NCBI GenBank assembly: GCA_039654915.1
Contig: CM077593.1
Span: 117,731,413-117,795,412 of the forward strand
Reading direction: 5' to 3'
From: Aquilaria yunnanensis
Taxonomy: Eukaryota; Streptophyta; Magnoliopsida; Malvales; Thymelaeaceae
DNA length: 64,000 nt
Positions 1 to 11,865 of the stretch are shown in pieces; position 1 is the first letter of the stretch; each line of letters begins with the position of its first letter. The position numbers and the translations under genes were made by a program. The notes under the pieces are model-generated. The model ran no database searches. It saw only the letters and a list, made by a program, of their open reading frames with translations, and had not been told where the DNA came from.

Positions 1-1059
1 ATTTATCATTAAAAAAAACTTAGCTAAATGATAATGTTTGTAACTAAGATTCATAAACTTAACATTCGTAAATTATTCATTAGTTAAGTTGGATCATTCT
101 AGTATACGTGGCCCGTGCCAACCTTGATTTAGGTGGTCTTGGTATGGAAGTACGTTAGGAAATTGACCAGTTCTTCTGCCTTAAGCGAAAATGTCACTAC
201 AAGTCCTTAAACTATTAACTTATGCAATTAATGGCTTAAAAACAGTAAAGCTAAAAAAAAAATATGACCGTATTGGATAAAGAGAACAACAACAAAACAT
301 TGAGCTCGATTTCTATCTTTTCCGGCTCTGCGTCCAGTGTCTTCCCTGCTAGTTGATTAGTATGCTTCCTTCTTGCTTGCTGTAAATTTGACCTCCCTAC
401 CAAGCTTTCTTTGTTAATTCCATTCCTCTTTGTTCATCCCTCTTGCTCTCTTCCAATGATAAATAGGTAGAGGCAACTAAAAATGCTCGTAACTAACTTT
501 TAGTCTCTAATTTCAGTCACTTTCAGAATTTCTCTTATAGTTGAAAGTGGAAATTTGGCTGCACCGAAGTTGCCTAAACACCCATCTTATCTTCTGTATT
601 CTTCGTTCTCCACATTGAAAGGCGGATCAAAGCCATCTTCTGGACAAACCATATCAAAGCTATCGAAAGCACAAATATTAATTTATTGGAACAACGCAGC
701 AAAATCTATTGAAGCATGCATTATTCCGACGTGTATGTTGCTTGCGGCACAAGGCCGCCACCGTCGTCCCTCCGTCTTCTGTTTCCTTTTATTCACGCAT
801 CATTTGTGTTAGTTTGTACTAACGAGATAAAAACAGGTTCCCGGTAGCACTTGCATGCATCTAGCCTAAGATCAATAGTCATCGTATTTTACTTGTATCT
901 AAGATATAGAGGCTTGTATGCTTGACTTGAAATTCAATAGAAGAAGTATTCAACCAAAACTACTTTCTTACGAAATCATATTTCGAACTTCTCTATTTAC
1001 GTAATCATAAACTAAGCCATTCGAAATATTGAGCATTTCCACCTCCATTTGTTCATAAC

Positions 1060-1063
<4 letters not shown>
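1..1063. other. Intergenic, no gene recognised
   Basis: AT-rich sequence with short stop-interrupted frames. The longest open frame (about 555-812) opens on TTG, has no recognisable domain and no clear upstream signals, so I do not call it a gene. Confidence 0.6.

Positions 1064-1100
<37 letters not shown>
1064..1100. repeat. (AG)n microsatellite
   Basis: About 18 uninterrupted AG units in a non-coding stretch. It is likely to vary in length between individuals. Confidence 0.98.
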
Positions 1101-1103
<3 letters not shown>

Positions 1104-1826
1104 AGTTGGTCCAGCTTTGCACTTTTTAGGTTGACCCTGATGACAACTGAACGGATGGAATCAAATGATAAATCAACTATGCTACAAATTCATAGTTAAA
1201 GGATCGATTTGCAACATTATTTTTTGTTCAGGTACCACTCTGCAAAGGCAGGTGTTGCTCAGGGACCATTAACAGAATTTGGTCTTTTATAATTCACATA
1301 AGTGGTAAAGGATAGGTCAATAGATGATGTGTACTACCACATGGATTGCTACCTAAAGCCAGGGTTGGTACCCGCCTGTGCAGACTAGCTCTAGAATGAT
1401 CCAGTTAAGTCTCTGATAGATCATTATTTAAACTGAAAAAGAAAACGAAATATCCTATATATATGAAAATTTTCAAATTGATTTGCAAGGGCGATCCTAT
1501 TACAAAAATTATAGTTCTATATTTTACAAAAATTAACCTACCATATACAACATGGTAAATTAGTTCTTCCAAAACTAAGTACTAATCTAATGGTTACAAA
1601 CTGTGGCCTCACAAGAGGCTAATTGCACCATAAAAAAACACATGCTGTCGTACTTATGTGCTTTTCAAGTAGAAAGGGAAGTCAAATAATAGGGGATGGG
1701 AGTCCATCAAGAGTCAACTTTATGAGCGTCTCCATTCTATTTTTAAACCATCTCCACCCATCAATCATTTTTCATTTTCCTTTTTAAGTCATCTAAAATC
1801 TTTTCAACATTTTTGTATTTAATAAC
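1101..1826. other. Intergenic, nothing recognised
   Basis: AT-rich, no coding frame of note. The last 10 bases (1817-1826, ATTTAATAAC) are the left target-site duplication of the MULE that follows. Confidence 0.6.
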
Positions 1827-2950
1827 GGGTAAAATTCCCCAGACCTATAAAACCTAGACACGTTGGATTGTCTATTTATCTTCCATGTCGCTTTCCGCCT
1901 CTCCCTCCACCCATCTGGCTGCGGCGCATCTTGTCCCTAGTTGCAAGTTTGTTCGTCTCCTTTAAACCCTTCGGTCGAGGTTTGAGTGAACTCGGAATCA
2001 TCAAATCTATGCGCCTTTGATCGTCTAAATCATTCGATGGAAATCGTTCTAGTGGCGGATTTGTGTTGTTAGGTAAGCTCAGATTGTTTGAGTTGCCTGG
2101 TGAATTTGAATCGATTGGGAAAACAACCTTCTACCAGATTCAAGAGCTAGTGGCCACACATGAAGGGGATGATTCGTTGCCTCAGTTGATGATTTCTGTG
2201 GCTCTGCATTGAGATCAAACTTCGATTTAGTTTGGGTTCTCCGGTCGATTGCCGGCGTCAAAGCAGAGAAGGGAGTGGAAGTAGAGTGGCGAGTAGAATC
2301 CTACCCGTTTGTTTCCTCCCAATCATTGTCATCATTACCTGCTAAACTCTCACTCCCAAAACTCCCAATTCTTGTTATCATTAAATCGGCCTCATTGAAC
2401 TCAAGCAGTTTAGATCTGTTGTTGGTTTGTGGGTATGGGTCACCGGTGGATGCTGAGTATGGTGAGGTTAAACCCTAAAAATTGGATGGATTTAAGAGGG
2501 ATTTTGATGTGGGGAGAGGTAAAGGCCAAGAGAGAAACGAGGTGGAGGTTCAATTTCCAATTGGATTTGTGTGTTTAATTTCCAATTTGATTTTCTAGCA
2601 GGAATTTTTTGGCCAATGTGCTTGTCAGAGTCATGGCAAGGGTGTTGCTTTGGTGATGTTGGAGTTCATGGCGAGGATTTGAAAGTGAGGGTGTAAATAG
2701 TAGATTCCTAAGTATAAATGTTAAAATTATTAATTGAAAAAATTTAGGGACTAAATTTATTATTTTACATTTCTTTTAGTATTAAACAATGTCACGTAGC
2801 ATTTTTCATTCAATTTAACGGTGAAATTAAGAGAAAGTACCTAATTAGAACATGCAATATGAGATAAGAAACTTTAATAAGATAATCTTAAGGTGGGGTA
2901 CGCATTTAGGACAAAAAATTAAGCTAAAAGACCCCTAGTGGTTTTTACTC
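1827..2950. mobile_element. Non-autonomous MULE, 1.1 kb, possible Pack-MULE
   Basis: The element begins GGGTAAAATTCCCC and ends CTAGTGGTTTTTACTC. It is flanked by a perfect 10-bp duplication, ATTTAATAAC, at 1817-1826 and 2951-2960. The terminal inverted repeats are only loosely matched on the left, while the right arm resembles the arm of the element at 61565-62664. Target duplications of 9-10 bp are typical of Mutator-like elements. No transposase is present. The interior (about 1860-2680) is clearly more GC-rich than its surroundings, with CT-rich and coding-like stretches, which suggests captured host sequence. I could not identify the donor. The open frame near 2209-2478 starts at TTG and is not called as a gene. 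Confidence 0.75.
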
Positions 2951-2960
2951 ATTTAATAAC

Positions 2961-4850
2961 TTATTGCTTGACTATTCCACCCTTCAAATTATTATTTTAA
3001 TATTTTATTTTCAATTTTTTTAATTTACGTGAAGAGAAAAGCTAAAGACAAAAATGGTACAAACGCACAAACTTTTTGTCTTACAATTTGGTAAATAAAA
3101 GAAAATGAAGAGGATGAAGTATGTACTCGCAAATTGTTAAATAAAAAGGAGTTAAATTTGTAGGAAATGAAAAGTATGAAGTATGTACTGACAAATTGGC
3201 AATTGGCAAATAAAAAGGAGCTTTAAGTGACCATCAAAACTAATTAAACAAATATAAGCTATAAAAAGGCTATTGTGCATGTTAGAAAATAATCCTTCAC
3301 TAAAAAAATCCTCTAACAATTTTTCATATCAGTAATTGTTTCAATTTCATTAGACAAAAACCTATTCCCACAATCGTGAACAGTATATGTCAATTTGGAG
3401 AACTTATAAATTATGAACTCGACATGTTTTAACTAGGAAACGAAAAGTTTAAATATTATTCTAGTTGCTCAAGCAATGACAGGAAAAGAATAAAGATGGT
3501 TACATTATAGAATTTCTGAATTTTTTTAAAAATAATATATTTTTTATCATTACATTATATTATGACATATTTAAATGAATGATTATATATGTATACAGAC
3601 CCGTTTATAAAAGTATTAGAATCCACCACTAGTTTCACCCCATAAAAATATGAGTTGAAGAGGACTCATCGGCGAGAAGATGAATATATGGACAGCCCAT
3701 AATTTTAGGGTCGGCCCACTTGAGTGTCTCGTATCAAATGTTATGTTTCTTTCCAGTGGACGACTACAGTAACAGGGCTGGCGGCTTTCGCAGAATTTTC
3801 AACTTTGGCTTGCTCCGACCACCCATACAATGACGGCCAGCGTGTACCAAAAGTCTTTTCTTCCCTTCATTTTTCTGTTTTCTTCTCAATCATATCATCT
3901 CTTATCTTCAGCTCCTTTTTTTCTGTTTCTTTTATATATCGAATTCATAATACAAGTTCAATTGACAGGTCTAATTAATAATTTTGTATTCATCAGCGTT
4001 GAAAGCTAGCGCGAGGGCAAGGGATGGTAGAAATAAATTAAAGTGTGTAGTTGGTTAAGTGAGTTGGTTGCAGCAGCCAGTTCGGTTTGCCTAAAAGCAC
4101 CTTAAGCCGCTCCTCTTTTTGCTTTCTTTTTTTTGTTTTTTGGCTGACTTGGTCACACTGATTTTTTAACTCACCCCTTTTTGCACAAATTCAAATTGTT
4201 GCAAGCAAATCAGTCATTCCACAAAAGATGATCAGTACTGAAATCAAGCCCATGTGCAGCGGACCTACTATACCTACTGTCCAGTTGCAAATACATAATT
4301 CAGATACATTAGAATGATAGGGTTCATAAACCAAGTGTTAGCCAATAATCTCAATCTTGAACCCAACTCTGCCTAAATTACAAGTACGATTAATTAACGA
4401 TAGAAGATAAAGTTCTAAACGCATTGCTTTTCCAGCACAAGTACAGCAATATATACTCCAACCAAGGAATCTAGTTCTCACTAGTGAACAATTGTATAGA
4501 CAAAATAGTAGAATCACATCTCTTGGCATTCGAATATCAATAGTTAATTTAGTGAACTTTCTCCGTAGGATAAGATAATTAATTATATGTAGGCATAATT
4601 ATCGGACAACTATTTATAATCGGTCATTAATTATTAGCATATCTGAAGTTATCTTCATATCCTCACCGGCCCCAAGTGTGTATATATATAAAAGTTATGG
4701 TTGGTAGCCCTTTTAGATTACCATGAAGACCAGACTAATCTAATTGCTGCTAATTAATAGTATTGAGTATTCAAATTAATTACCAACATCCATATTTTTC
4801 TTCTAATTTCACACCCTATAAAGCACTATTCTAGAAATCTCTCAAATCTA
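2961..4850. other. Intergenic, no gene recognised
   Basis: AT-rich. Around 3101-3226 a roughly 65-bp segment containing GAAGTATGTACT is present twice in imperfect tandem. At 3690-3960 there are GGCCCA/GCCCAT motifs followed by a CT-rich tract, which could be a relic promoter, but no coding frame follows. A TATA-like CTATAAAG lies just before the frame at 4851. Confidence 0.5.
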
Positions 4851-5171
4851 ATGGCGGTACCTCTAGGGTTTGCGATGGGAGGCAATTCTGGTGTGCGCAG
4901 ATTAGAAGAAAAGAAAGATCGTGTTGAATGTAGCACTAAGAAGTCTAAATTTTCACAATTGGTTCCTAATACCATGGAGATTTCTGACAGCACGTCGTCA
5001 AAACCAATTCCAACGACAGCTCGCCCGACAAACGCTCATTTGAAAAAATTTCAATAGTTAGCAGTTGGAAATCCCAACAGTGCCATTGGAAAAATGATCA
5101 TTGGAAAATGTTTGGAGATGTCCGCTGGAATGGCATTATACCAACAGCAAGCCATGAAAATGGGAAGTTAG
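4851..5171 (+). pseudogene. Unidentified ORF split by one stop codon
   Basis: An ATG at 4851 opens 68 codons to TAG at 5055-5057. The same frame then continues for 37 more codons to TAG at 5169-5171, giving about 105 residues with one internal stop. A TATA-like CCCTATAAAGC lies about 35 bp upstream, and the leader is AT-rich, as for a plant transcript start. The first part is Lys/Ser/Thr-rich (EEKKDR, TKKSKF, STSSKPIPTT). The second part is Met/Gly/Gln-rich (GMALYQQQAMKMG). I recognise no domain. It could be the first exon of a dead gene or the 5' part of a retroelement. It ends about 25 bp before an LTR fragment, which may have truncated it. Confidence 0.3.
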
Positions 5172-5194
5172 GGATTAAGGAATAATAGTTGGCT

Positions 5195-5615
5195 TCCTCA
5201 ATTCCATCACTTAGTAACTCTAGTGAAAATTCCATAAGCCACCTCTTAAGCCCCAAAGCTTGGTCTTAGGCCATTTATGCACAAACAATATAAAACCTCA
5301 TTTTAACACTTAGTGCAATTTAGGTCCCCCCTTGGTCTTATAGTTCAAAATGAACCCCCAAACTTATGATCATGATTTTCTAGGTCAGTGATACCTTTTA
5401 GACACCAAATCTACCATAATTATAATATTACTCTTCACCTGGGAAAAAATTATCAAAATGCCCCTAGTGACACTTAGGTGTCATGTGCTCTAAGAACCTT
5501 TTTAATCTTTCCTACTTGCTTGAAAATGCATAGCAAGGGTGTAATAATGGATTTGTTACCTTGTAACTAAGTGTTACCTGACTATAACTGGTCCTGTGCC
5601 TGGAGGGTCGTTACA
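5195..5615 (-). mobile_element. LTR fragment (TGTAACGACCC family)
   Basis: Read on the minus strand, the LTR starts at 5615 with TGTAACGACCCTCC. It aligns for about 400 bp with the start of the solo LTR at 47633 (TGTTATGGCCCTC). Shared blocks include GACACCTAAGTGTCAC, AATTATGGTA and GTCTAAAAGG. Similarity fades near 5190, so only the first part of the LTR survives. Its outer edge abuts a plus-strand RNase H fragment, consistent with insertion into an older retrotransposon. No target duplication could be established. Confidence 0.6.
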
Positions 5616-5990
5616 AAGACTATATGTTGATGGAGCTTTAGGAAAAGAAAATAAAGGTCTGGGTATTATCGTTAAGGGGCCAAAAATTTGTAGGTTTCTA
5701 GACCAATTCAACTGCAATTCCTTGCTACCAATAATTCATTGAATACAAGGCCCTTATTACAAAGCTGAAGCTTGCAAATAAAATAAGAATCAGACACCTT
5801 ACTATTTATAGAGACTTCCAACGTGTCATGTGATAACTGTATAGGGCATATGGGATCAAAGATACAACATTATCCAAGTATATATAGCTTGTGAGAAAGC
5901 CAATGCATATTTGATGATATACAAGTATTCAAGATCTTTCATTCAAACAATTTAGAAGCTAAAGCTCTTTCAAAACGATGAGAAGTTTCT
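5616..5990 (+). pseudogene. Ty3/gypsy Tat-type RNase H relic
   Basis: The first frame reads LYVDGALGKENKGLGIIVKG, the usual opening of the additional RNase H of plant Tat/Athila-type Ty3/gypsy elements (catalytic Asp in the YVDGA motif). After a frame change, KLANKIRIRHLTIYRDFQ near 5770-5825 matches the next conserved block. The last part, around 5930-5975, keeps the spacing expected for the end of the domain. Several stops and frame changes make it non-functional. Assignment rests on motif memory, not on a search. Confidence 0.55.
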
Positions 5991-7520
5991 GGTGTCTTGG
6001 AACAACCATTTCAAAAATGAAGCATGCAAAAAGAATTGGGTGGCACAACACAAGGATCTCAGAAGAACAATGCTTACTTCGGCCTTTTTTTAGGGACCTC
6101 ATCGGGCATTTACCCAAGGCATTCTTTCATTCCTCTGGTAAGTCTCTATTCCCCACATTGCCGCTTTCTTCCATCTCCATCAAGTAGTAAAGATCAAATA
6201 GAACACCAGAACAAAAAAAAAAATAGGGCTACATGAAGAATGAATTATAAAGCTTAGGCAAGGAAAAATGGCAAGAGGCGACCATTTAAAAAATGGCAGA
6301 AGCATAATAAGCACAAAGCTTATAAAGCCAAAAAGACAGAGGGCTTCAAAACTGTCTATTAAAAATTGCCAAGTAGCCCTACTCTTCAATGCACAAGCCT
6401 TTCAAAATTGGTTCGACTTTGTTCACATACCAACAAACAGGTAAGTCATATCTAATCCGATCTATCACGAGACATGTTTACTTAATAACTACCTATCCAA
6501 TCTCTTAAATTCTTATGACATCATTGTCCTACTTTTCTCAATACAAATCTCATAATAATCTTGCCCTGCCCTTACATTTCGCTCTTACTTCACTTTCATA
6601 CTTGGTCCACATAGTAAAAAACTTCTAAGCTACTACTAAGGTTTTTTGCTACCTCTATATGATAACATTATTTGACTAGAATCTTTGAAACAGGTGTCCT
6701 TGGCGGCACTTAAGTTTTCCTCAACAGGTACTCTTAAGTATAGATCTTTTTTTCATCATTACATCATCATATGCAAGGACCTTTACAAGCATCCTCAATA
6801 GAGACTTAGTCTTCCTTTACATGCACATTTTGTAGAGGCTTCATCTGCACATAGGTCACCCCCTGTACTCTAGGTTCACTTGTAAAAACTTCTCAAAATG
6901 TAGGGACCTTTTTTCGCTTACTATACTTACTTAGTAGTCCAACTTTTCCAAGGCTTTTAATACCATATTGGACCAAAACAAAAACAATGTAGGCTGTATT
7001 GGCCTGGTTCCCAAAATGATGTCATCCAATATAACAAACCAAGATAGGGTACATCCCACACATAATAGTAAGTCAGGCATCTACCTGTAAGCATCTGCAC
7101 TTTTCAATTGGGCCTATAAGATGTCCCTGCAACTGATTTTACTGCCTGCATTCATATCTCCTAGAAATTACCCTAAAATTTGAGGGTCACCTTTACTTAC
7201 GATAAGTATATTACATTCATAATGGTTAATCCTCCACGTTTTACTTTACAACTTTCATTTTGTGGGGATTCTTCTCAATCCCCTATGATTCTCTGAATTG
7301 CTCACGGTTCAATCTCCGTAATTGCATCAATCACTTAATGATTTAAGGTCACTTCATCTACCTAGCAAGGTAAGTAGCAATTTCTTCACTCTCACACTTT
7401 CATTTTTTCTCTCTCGCGACAACCAACGCTGACTTAAATGTCAGATGGCCTTTCTTGAAAACAAATACCCCAGGGGGCTTTAACATCATCTTCTTATGCA
7501 AGAGTTTTAGCTCTTTCCAA
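5991..7520 (+). mobile_element. Probable 3' part of the Tat-type element
   Basis: No coding capacity is preserved. Near 7425-7490 the sequence GACTTAAATGTCAGATGGCC, followed closely by ACCCCAGGGGGCTT, resembles the U5 end common to Tat-lineage LTRs in plants. The stretch is therefore read as the 3' untranslated part and LTR of the element whose RNase H lies at 5616. LTR edges and target duplication were not found. Short frames at 5978-6236 look fortuitous. Confidence 0.35.
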
Positions 7521-7744
7521 ATCAACTCAGTGATGACTTTATATGATAGTCATTAATTTGGCTACCTATAACTTTTTTTTTTTCCAAATTACAATGTTAT
7601 TAATTTCTCATTAACATAGATGATGTATATAAATATGACAAAAACTTACCAGTTTCTCTTAGAACAAAAAGAACAGATTTGATCAGATCAATGAATAATG
7701 GTGCGTAACAATGTGATTAAGTCAAGTAATTACAAGTGTCTTTT

Positions 7745-7995
7745 GGCTGTTGGAACACATTCAAATTTAAAACCTTAATCACTTGTTTATTTAAATCATT
7801 AAAGTTTGCTAGTTTCTATTTAAGTTCTAAAACTGCCAAAATTTGTACACACTTAGTCCTAATATTAACCATAGAGATTAACTTTAGGACTAATCATTTA
7901 CATGTTTTGCAAAGGACTCAAATAGAAATTTGTATAATTTGAGGTCTTAAATAAAAAATTCAAAAAAGACATAGGACTGAATGTGGTCATTCCCC
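7745..7995. mobile_element. Fold-back MITE, copy A
   Basis: An imperfect palindrome: the left arm contains CTATTTAAGTTCTAAAAC and CTTAGTCCTAATATTAACC, and the right arm contains their inverted counterparts (GGACTAATCATT, AGGACTCAAATAGAAA). It is about 250 bp with no coding capacity. A second copy of the same family lies at about 8428-8687. Edges are approximate. Confidence 0.55.
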
Positions 7996-8427
7996 AAAGC
8001 TTTAAAAATATTTTTCTTAGAAGTAAGAATTTTTATGATTTTTTAATTTTTATTTGGGTAATTTTAAAAAAGGATAAATAAGATAATAGTTTTCTAAAAT
8101 TTAAAAAAATATCAATAGGACCTATTGAAAAAAATTAATTTTTTATGTCAAGTATGCTCTAGGCTAGATTGGTATCACATTAATTTAAATGATGACAATA
8201 AAGAAATCCTCCACAAAGTGTAATTTTTTATTATTCGATGCATAAATAGACAAAAAAAGATATTATCTCTTATTTATAAAAATTGAAAAAGGAAATATCT
8301 GTTCTTCTTGTACAAAAATGGAGGATTAATTTTGAAAAGCAATTAGAAGCAAAAAAAAAAAAAAATTGAAGGACAAATTGGTATTTTCCCAAAAGATCAT
8401 GATACGACAACAAAAGAAAAATCGAGG

Positions 8428-8687
8428 AAAGATGACTTTAATTTCTACGTCTTGTGAAAATTTTCTATTTAAGTCATAAAACTTTACAAATTTCTATTTG
8501 AGTCTTAAACTTACAAAAAATGTGTAAATAATTAGTCCTAAAATTAACCATAGAATAAGTGGCTAACGGTTTAGGGCTAACTATTTACACAATTTAAAAG
8601 TTTTAGGACTCAAATAAATACACACAAAGTTTTAAGGCTTAAATAGAAAAGTGATTAGAGTTTTAAAACAGAGTGTGTTCTTCCCCC
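8428..8687. mobile_element. Fold-back MITE, copy B
   Basis: Same family as 7745-7995. The shared core includes TTAGTCCTAAAATTAACCATAG followed by the inverted arm TAGGGCTAACTATTTACACA. The right ends of both copies match (GTGTTCTTCCCC versus GTGGTCATTCCCC). Edges are approximate and target duplications were not resolved. Confidence 0.5.
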
Positions 8688-8734
8688 TTTTGGGCGCTAT
8701 TTGAAAGAAGCTATTGGACTTCAATCATATATTA

Positions 8735-8987
8735 CTCCCTCCATTCCAAATTATTTGTAACATATTTTATTTTGAGTTTTCCCAAATTTTTGTAGCCTTT
8801 TGCAAACTTAATAACTTACTTGATCATATTACTCTTAAAATTATTACTTAAACATTCACTTTTTATCTTTTTTAATTTATGTGTATAAAGTGAAAGTTAA
8901 AAAGGGAACAACACATAAACTTTTTCTTCCTCTTCGTTGCTCCATGTATAAAACCCAAATATTTCAACTAATTTGGAGTGGATAAAG
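8735..8987. mobile_element. Stowaway-like MITE, 253 bp
   Basis: The termini are CTCCCTCCATTCCAAATTA on the left and TAATTTGGAGTGGATAAAG on the right, an imperfect inverted pair. TA dinucleotides flank both sides (8733-8734 and 8988-8989). Size, TIR start and TA target fit Tc1/mariner-derived Stowaway elements. Confidence 0.75.
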
Positions 8988-9307
8988 TAATAATTCTTTT
9001 AAGATAAATTTTTTGTTTTGCGTTAAAATTAATATTTTATTTTTCATTATTCTTAATAAATATATAGTGTGACTAATTGCTCAAAATATTAATTTATTGA
9101 AACTTTAAACTTTTAGAAGACCAAAAATTATTTTTTATTACTTTTTTATAAACATTAAGTATTTTTTATTGATTTCTTTTCCGTTGGATAACTTAGAAAC
9201 TAATAGAAAAATTAATTTTTATGAAAATATTTTAAAATTAATTTTTTTTATATTTTTAAGGTGTTGAATTTCAATAAATTGATGAATTGAGCAAATAATC
9301 ACTTTAT

Positions 9308-9334
9308 ATAATAATAATAATAATAATAATAATA
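9308..9334. repeat. (ATA)n microsatellite
   Basis: Nine ATA units immediately before a possible MULE arm. Confidence 0.95.
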
Positions 9335-10458
9335 GGTAAAATGGAAAAATTTACTACTAAACTATAGGGTAAAGTAAGTTTGCCATTGAACTTTTTTTGT
9401 GGGCAAATTTTTCATTGATCTTTTTAAAAGATGCAAATTTACTATTAATATTTTGTGTTGGGATTAAATCTACTACCAGACATTTAAATTGCTTCACATG
9501 GCACATATAAAAAAAAAGAAAAATAAAATGCAAATTTCATTTCTAAGTTTCATTTACCTAACACACTAGTCCATATTATTCTAAACCTTTCATTTTCATC
9601 ATTATCTTCACTTCAACAAACCTCTATACCCTTTGCCACCCTCAACCTTTTCTGCCATTGGGTTTACCTCCACAACTTCCATATATCCCAGCAACACTCT
9701 AAAAAATGCTCCTTAGAACAAACATGATCAAACATCATTTAATTGATATAAATGAAACTAAATCAAAAGACACTGTAGTTTTAGAATAAATGATCGATAA
9801 CAACAGCTGTAGAAGGTTACTCGGTGATAATGAGAAAGGTAAAAACAAGAAGGCTTAGCAGTGTTTTTTATCCCTCATATTTCTTGTTTTTTTCAAATGA
9901 GTCCCTAATATTTTTAGATTTGCATATGTGCACATATTAAAATAATATGCAATAGGAAAATTATAAGTATATTAAAATAATAGAAGAACAATTATACTAG
10001 GAACGATAGTATTGGAATACAACTATATATAAACATACGGGGTAAATATAAGAGGTAAATATAAGGGGTAGGGTGCATGTTAAACTTACCACGGGCTTTT
10101 AAGGGAATTAGATATTGTAAGTTTAAAAAACCACGGCAATTGGTCAATAAGCTACCCAAAATAGGTGATTAACAATAATAAAAATATTGATGAAAAGGAA
10201 AGAGGAATTATTCATTTTAATGTGAAAAAAGCGTGAACTAATTGGAGAGCAAATGAATTGTGTTGGATGTTTTTAAGTATAAAAAAGATCGCTGTCACTT
10301 GAATAATGAAAACGGACGAAATCTATATTAATGAAAGGTTCAGATCACTCACAGACAATCACTAACTGTGATGCCCTAATTTCCCAAAAAAAAAAAAAGA
10401 GAGAGAGCAAGAGCTAGAAATGCGAGGAACGTAGAAAGTACTATCTTTAACCCAAGCT
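9335..10458. other. Intergenic; one possible MULE arm
   Basis: At about 9345-9500, alternating phrases such as GGAAAAATTTACTACTAAAC and GTTTGCCATTGAAC resemble the arms of MULE-type MITEs seen elsewhere in the window. I could not find the opposite arm or a target duplication. The rest is AT-rich with no gene. Confidence 0.4.
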
Positions 10459-10513
10459 GTTTGCATTATTTTAGTTTTTTTACTTAAATTTGATTAAAAT
10501 TTATTTATATTTA

Positions 10514-10515
<2 letters not shown>

Positions 10516-10557
<42 letters not shown>
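10516..10557. repeat. (TA)n microsatellite
   Basis: About 21 uninterrupted TA units. They provide many TA targets, and a TA-targeting MITE sits 20 bp away. Confidence 0.97.
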
Positions 10558-10559
<2 letters not shown>

Positions 10560-10577
10560 TCTTGTAGTTTCTAACTA

Positions 10578-10811
10578 CTACCTCTGTGTCCCCAGTTCTT
10601 TGAAACAGTTGACTTTTGGCTCTAATTTGACTTAAATTTATTTATATTATTGGTTGTTAGAAAAAAAATTTAAAAAATATGTTTAGAAACTAGAGGTCTT
10701 TATTTATCATTTATATAAATTTTTTTTTATTTATATACTAAAAATTGAAAATAAAAAATCATAGATTAATTCCTAAAAGTGAGTTTTTCAAAGAATATGG
10801 GACAGAAGGAG
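10578..10811. mobile_element. Stowaway-like MITE, 234 bp
   Basis: The left end is CTACCTCTGTGTCCCC. The right end, read inverted, is CTCCTTCTGTCCCATATTCT. TA flanks lie at 10576-10577 and 10812-10813. Inner arms continue to match (TTCTTTGAAA, ACTTTT.GG). Confidence 0.7.
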
Positions 10812-10899
10812 TATAAAATTTTTAAATTTTTTTTGACAAATATTAATATAAATAATTTAAGTCAAACTTAAGTAAAAAAAATAAAATTGTAAAAAGAAC

Positions 10900-11719
10900 T
10901 AATTGGAATTGGGGTGTATTTCTATAGAATTGTGAATTATAAACGCAAGCATAAATCAAACGTCACGCCCTAGCCATGGAATGTTTTCAAGTATTATTGA
11001 CCCCTAATTTAACTCTTAATTCAAATAAAAAAGAAAAGTAAAACAAGACATCAGAAACAGACTCCTTTTTCATCTCACAAAATCTAATCCCCATTATTTG
11101 TTAAGAAGACTTAAGTATATATTTTTCCTTTTTCTTGAAAAATAAAAAAATTTCTTAAATTTATTAAAAGACAAAGAGGCAGATGAAGTATCAAACATCA
11201 TTAATGTGATTGCTATGTACGGGGAAAAAGCCTCAAGTTCTCTAAAGCATTGACCTCTTTTCAAACCTTATAGCGACTTTTCCTGTTTTCCAGCCATCTT
11301 CAATTAAGAGTTAATCTTCTCTACCTTCATCAGTCTCATATCATCTTTCATCTCGTCATCTTATCCCAGTTGAAATTTCTCACCCTAATCAGTTTATCAA
11401 TTATTTGGTCGCGTCCTCTCTCAGTAAACTTTCGGCCTCCAACGATTATGTACTATTGCTGTAATATATTCCACAGCTAGTCCTTTAACTATACCATTCT
11501 ATTGCATCCAAGGTCTCAATCACCCTCAGGTATATTACACCTATAAAGTATACTATGTTATATGGTATATTGTGCCATATATTATTATTGTTTTCAAGGA
11601 AATACTTTTCATCTTAATTTTTTAATATAAATAAAATATACATGAAAAATAATATTTTTTATATAAAAATACATGAAAGATGGAACATATAGAACAAAAT
11701 ATATATTATTCAGTAAAAA
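10900..11719. other. Intergenic, nothing recognised
   Basis: AT-rich with CT-rich patches at 11220-11420. No coding frame with domain content and no element termini seen. Confidence 0.5.
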
Positions 11720-11865
11720 CTTGTGTATGTATTTCACTCAATAATCCGACAATTCACGAGAGTCAAAGTCAATAATCATATGCAATAGTCAATAATCCGA
11801 CAATTCACTCAATATGCAATTGTATTTCACTCAATAATCTGACAATTCACGAAAACTTGTGTATT
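11720..11865. repeat. Local direct repeats
   Basis: The motif CAATAATCYGACAATTCAC occurs three times (near 11740, 11790 and 11831). AAAACTTGTGTAT and GTATTTCACTCAATAATC each occur twice. It looks like a local replication-slippage cluster. Confidence 0.8.

Larger units (their letters stand above)
10459..10895. mobile_element. Inverted-repeat element hosting a MITE
   Basis: Left arm TTTTTTTACTTAAATTTGAT and right arm (read on the minus strand) TTTTTTTACTTAAGTTTGAC are inverted copies flanking a TA microsatellite and a smaller mariner-type MITE. It reads as an AT-rich element that received a second insertion. Edges are approximate and the low complexity limits confidence. Confidence 0.4.

Noticed and set aside
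555..812. 85-codon open frame near the start of the window
   Set aside because: It opens on TTG, has no domain and no promoter or splice context, and its composition matches the surrounding DNA.
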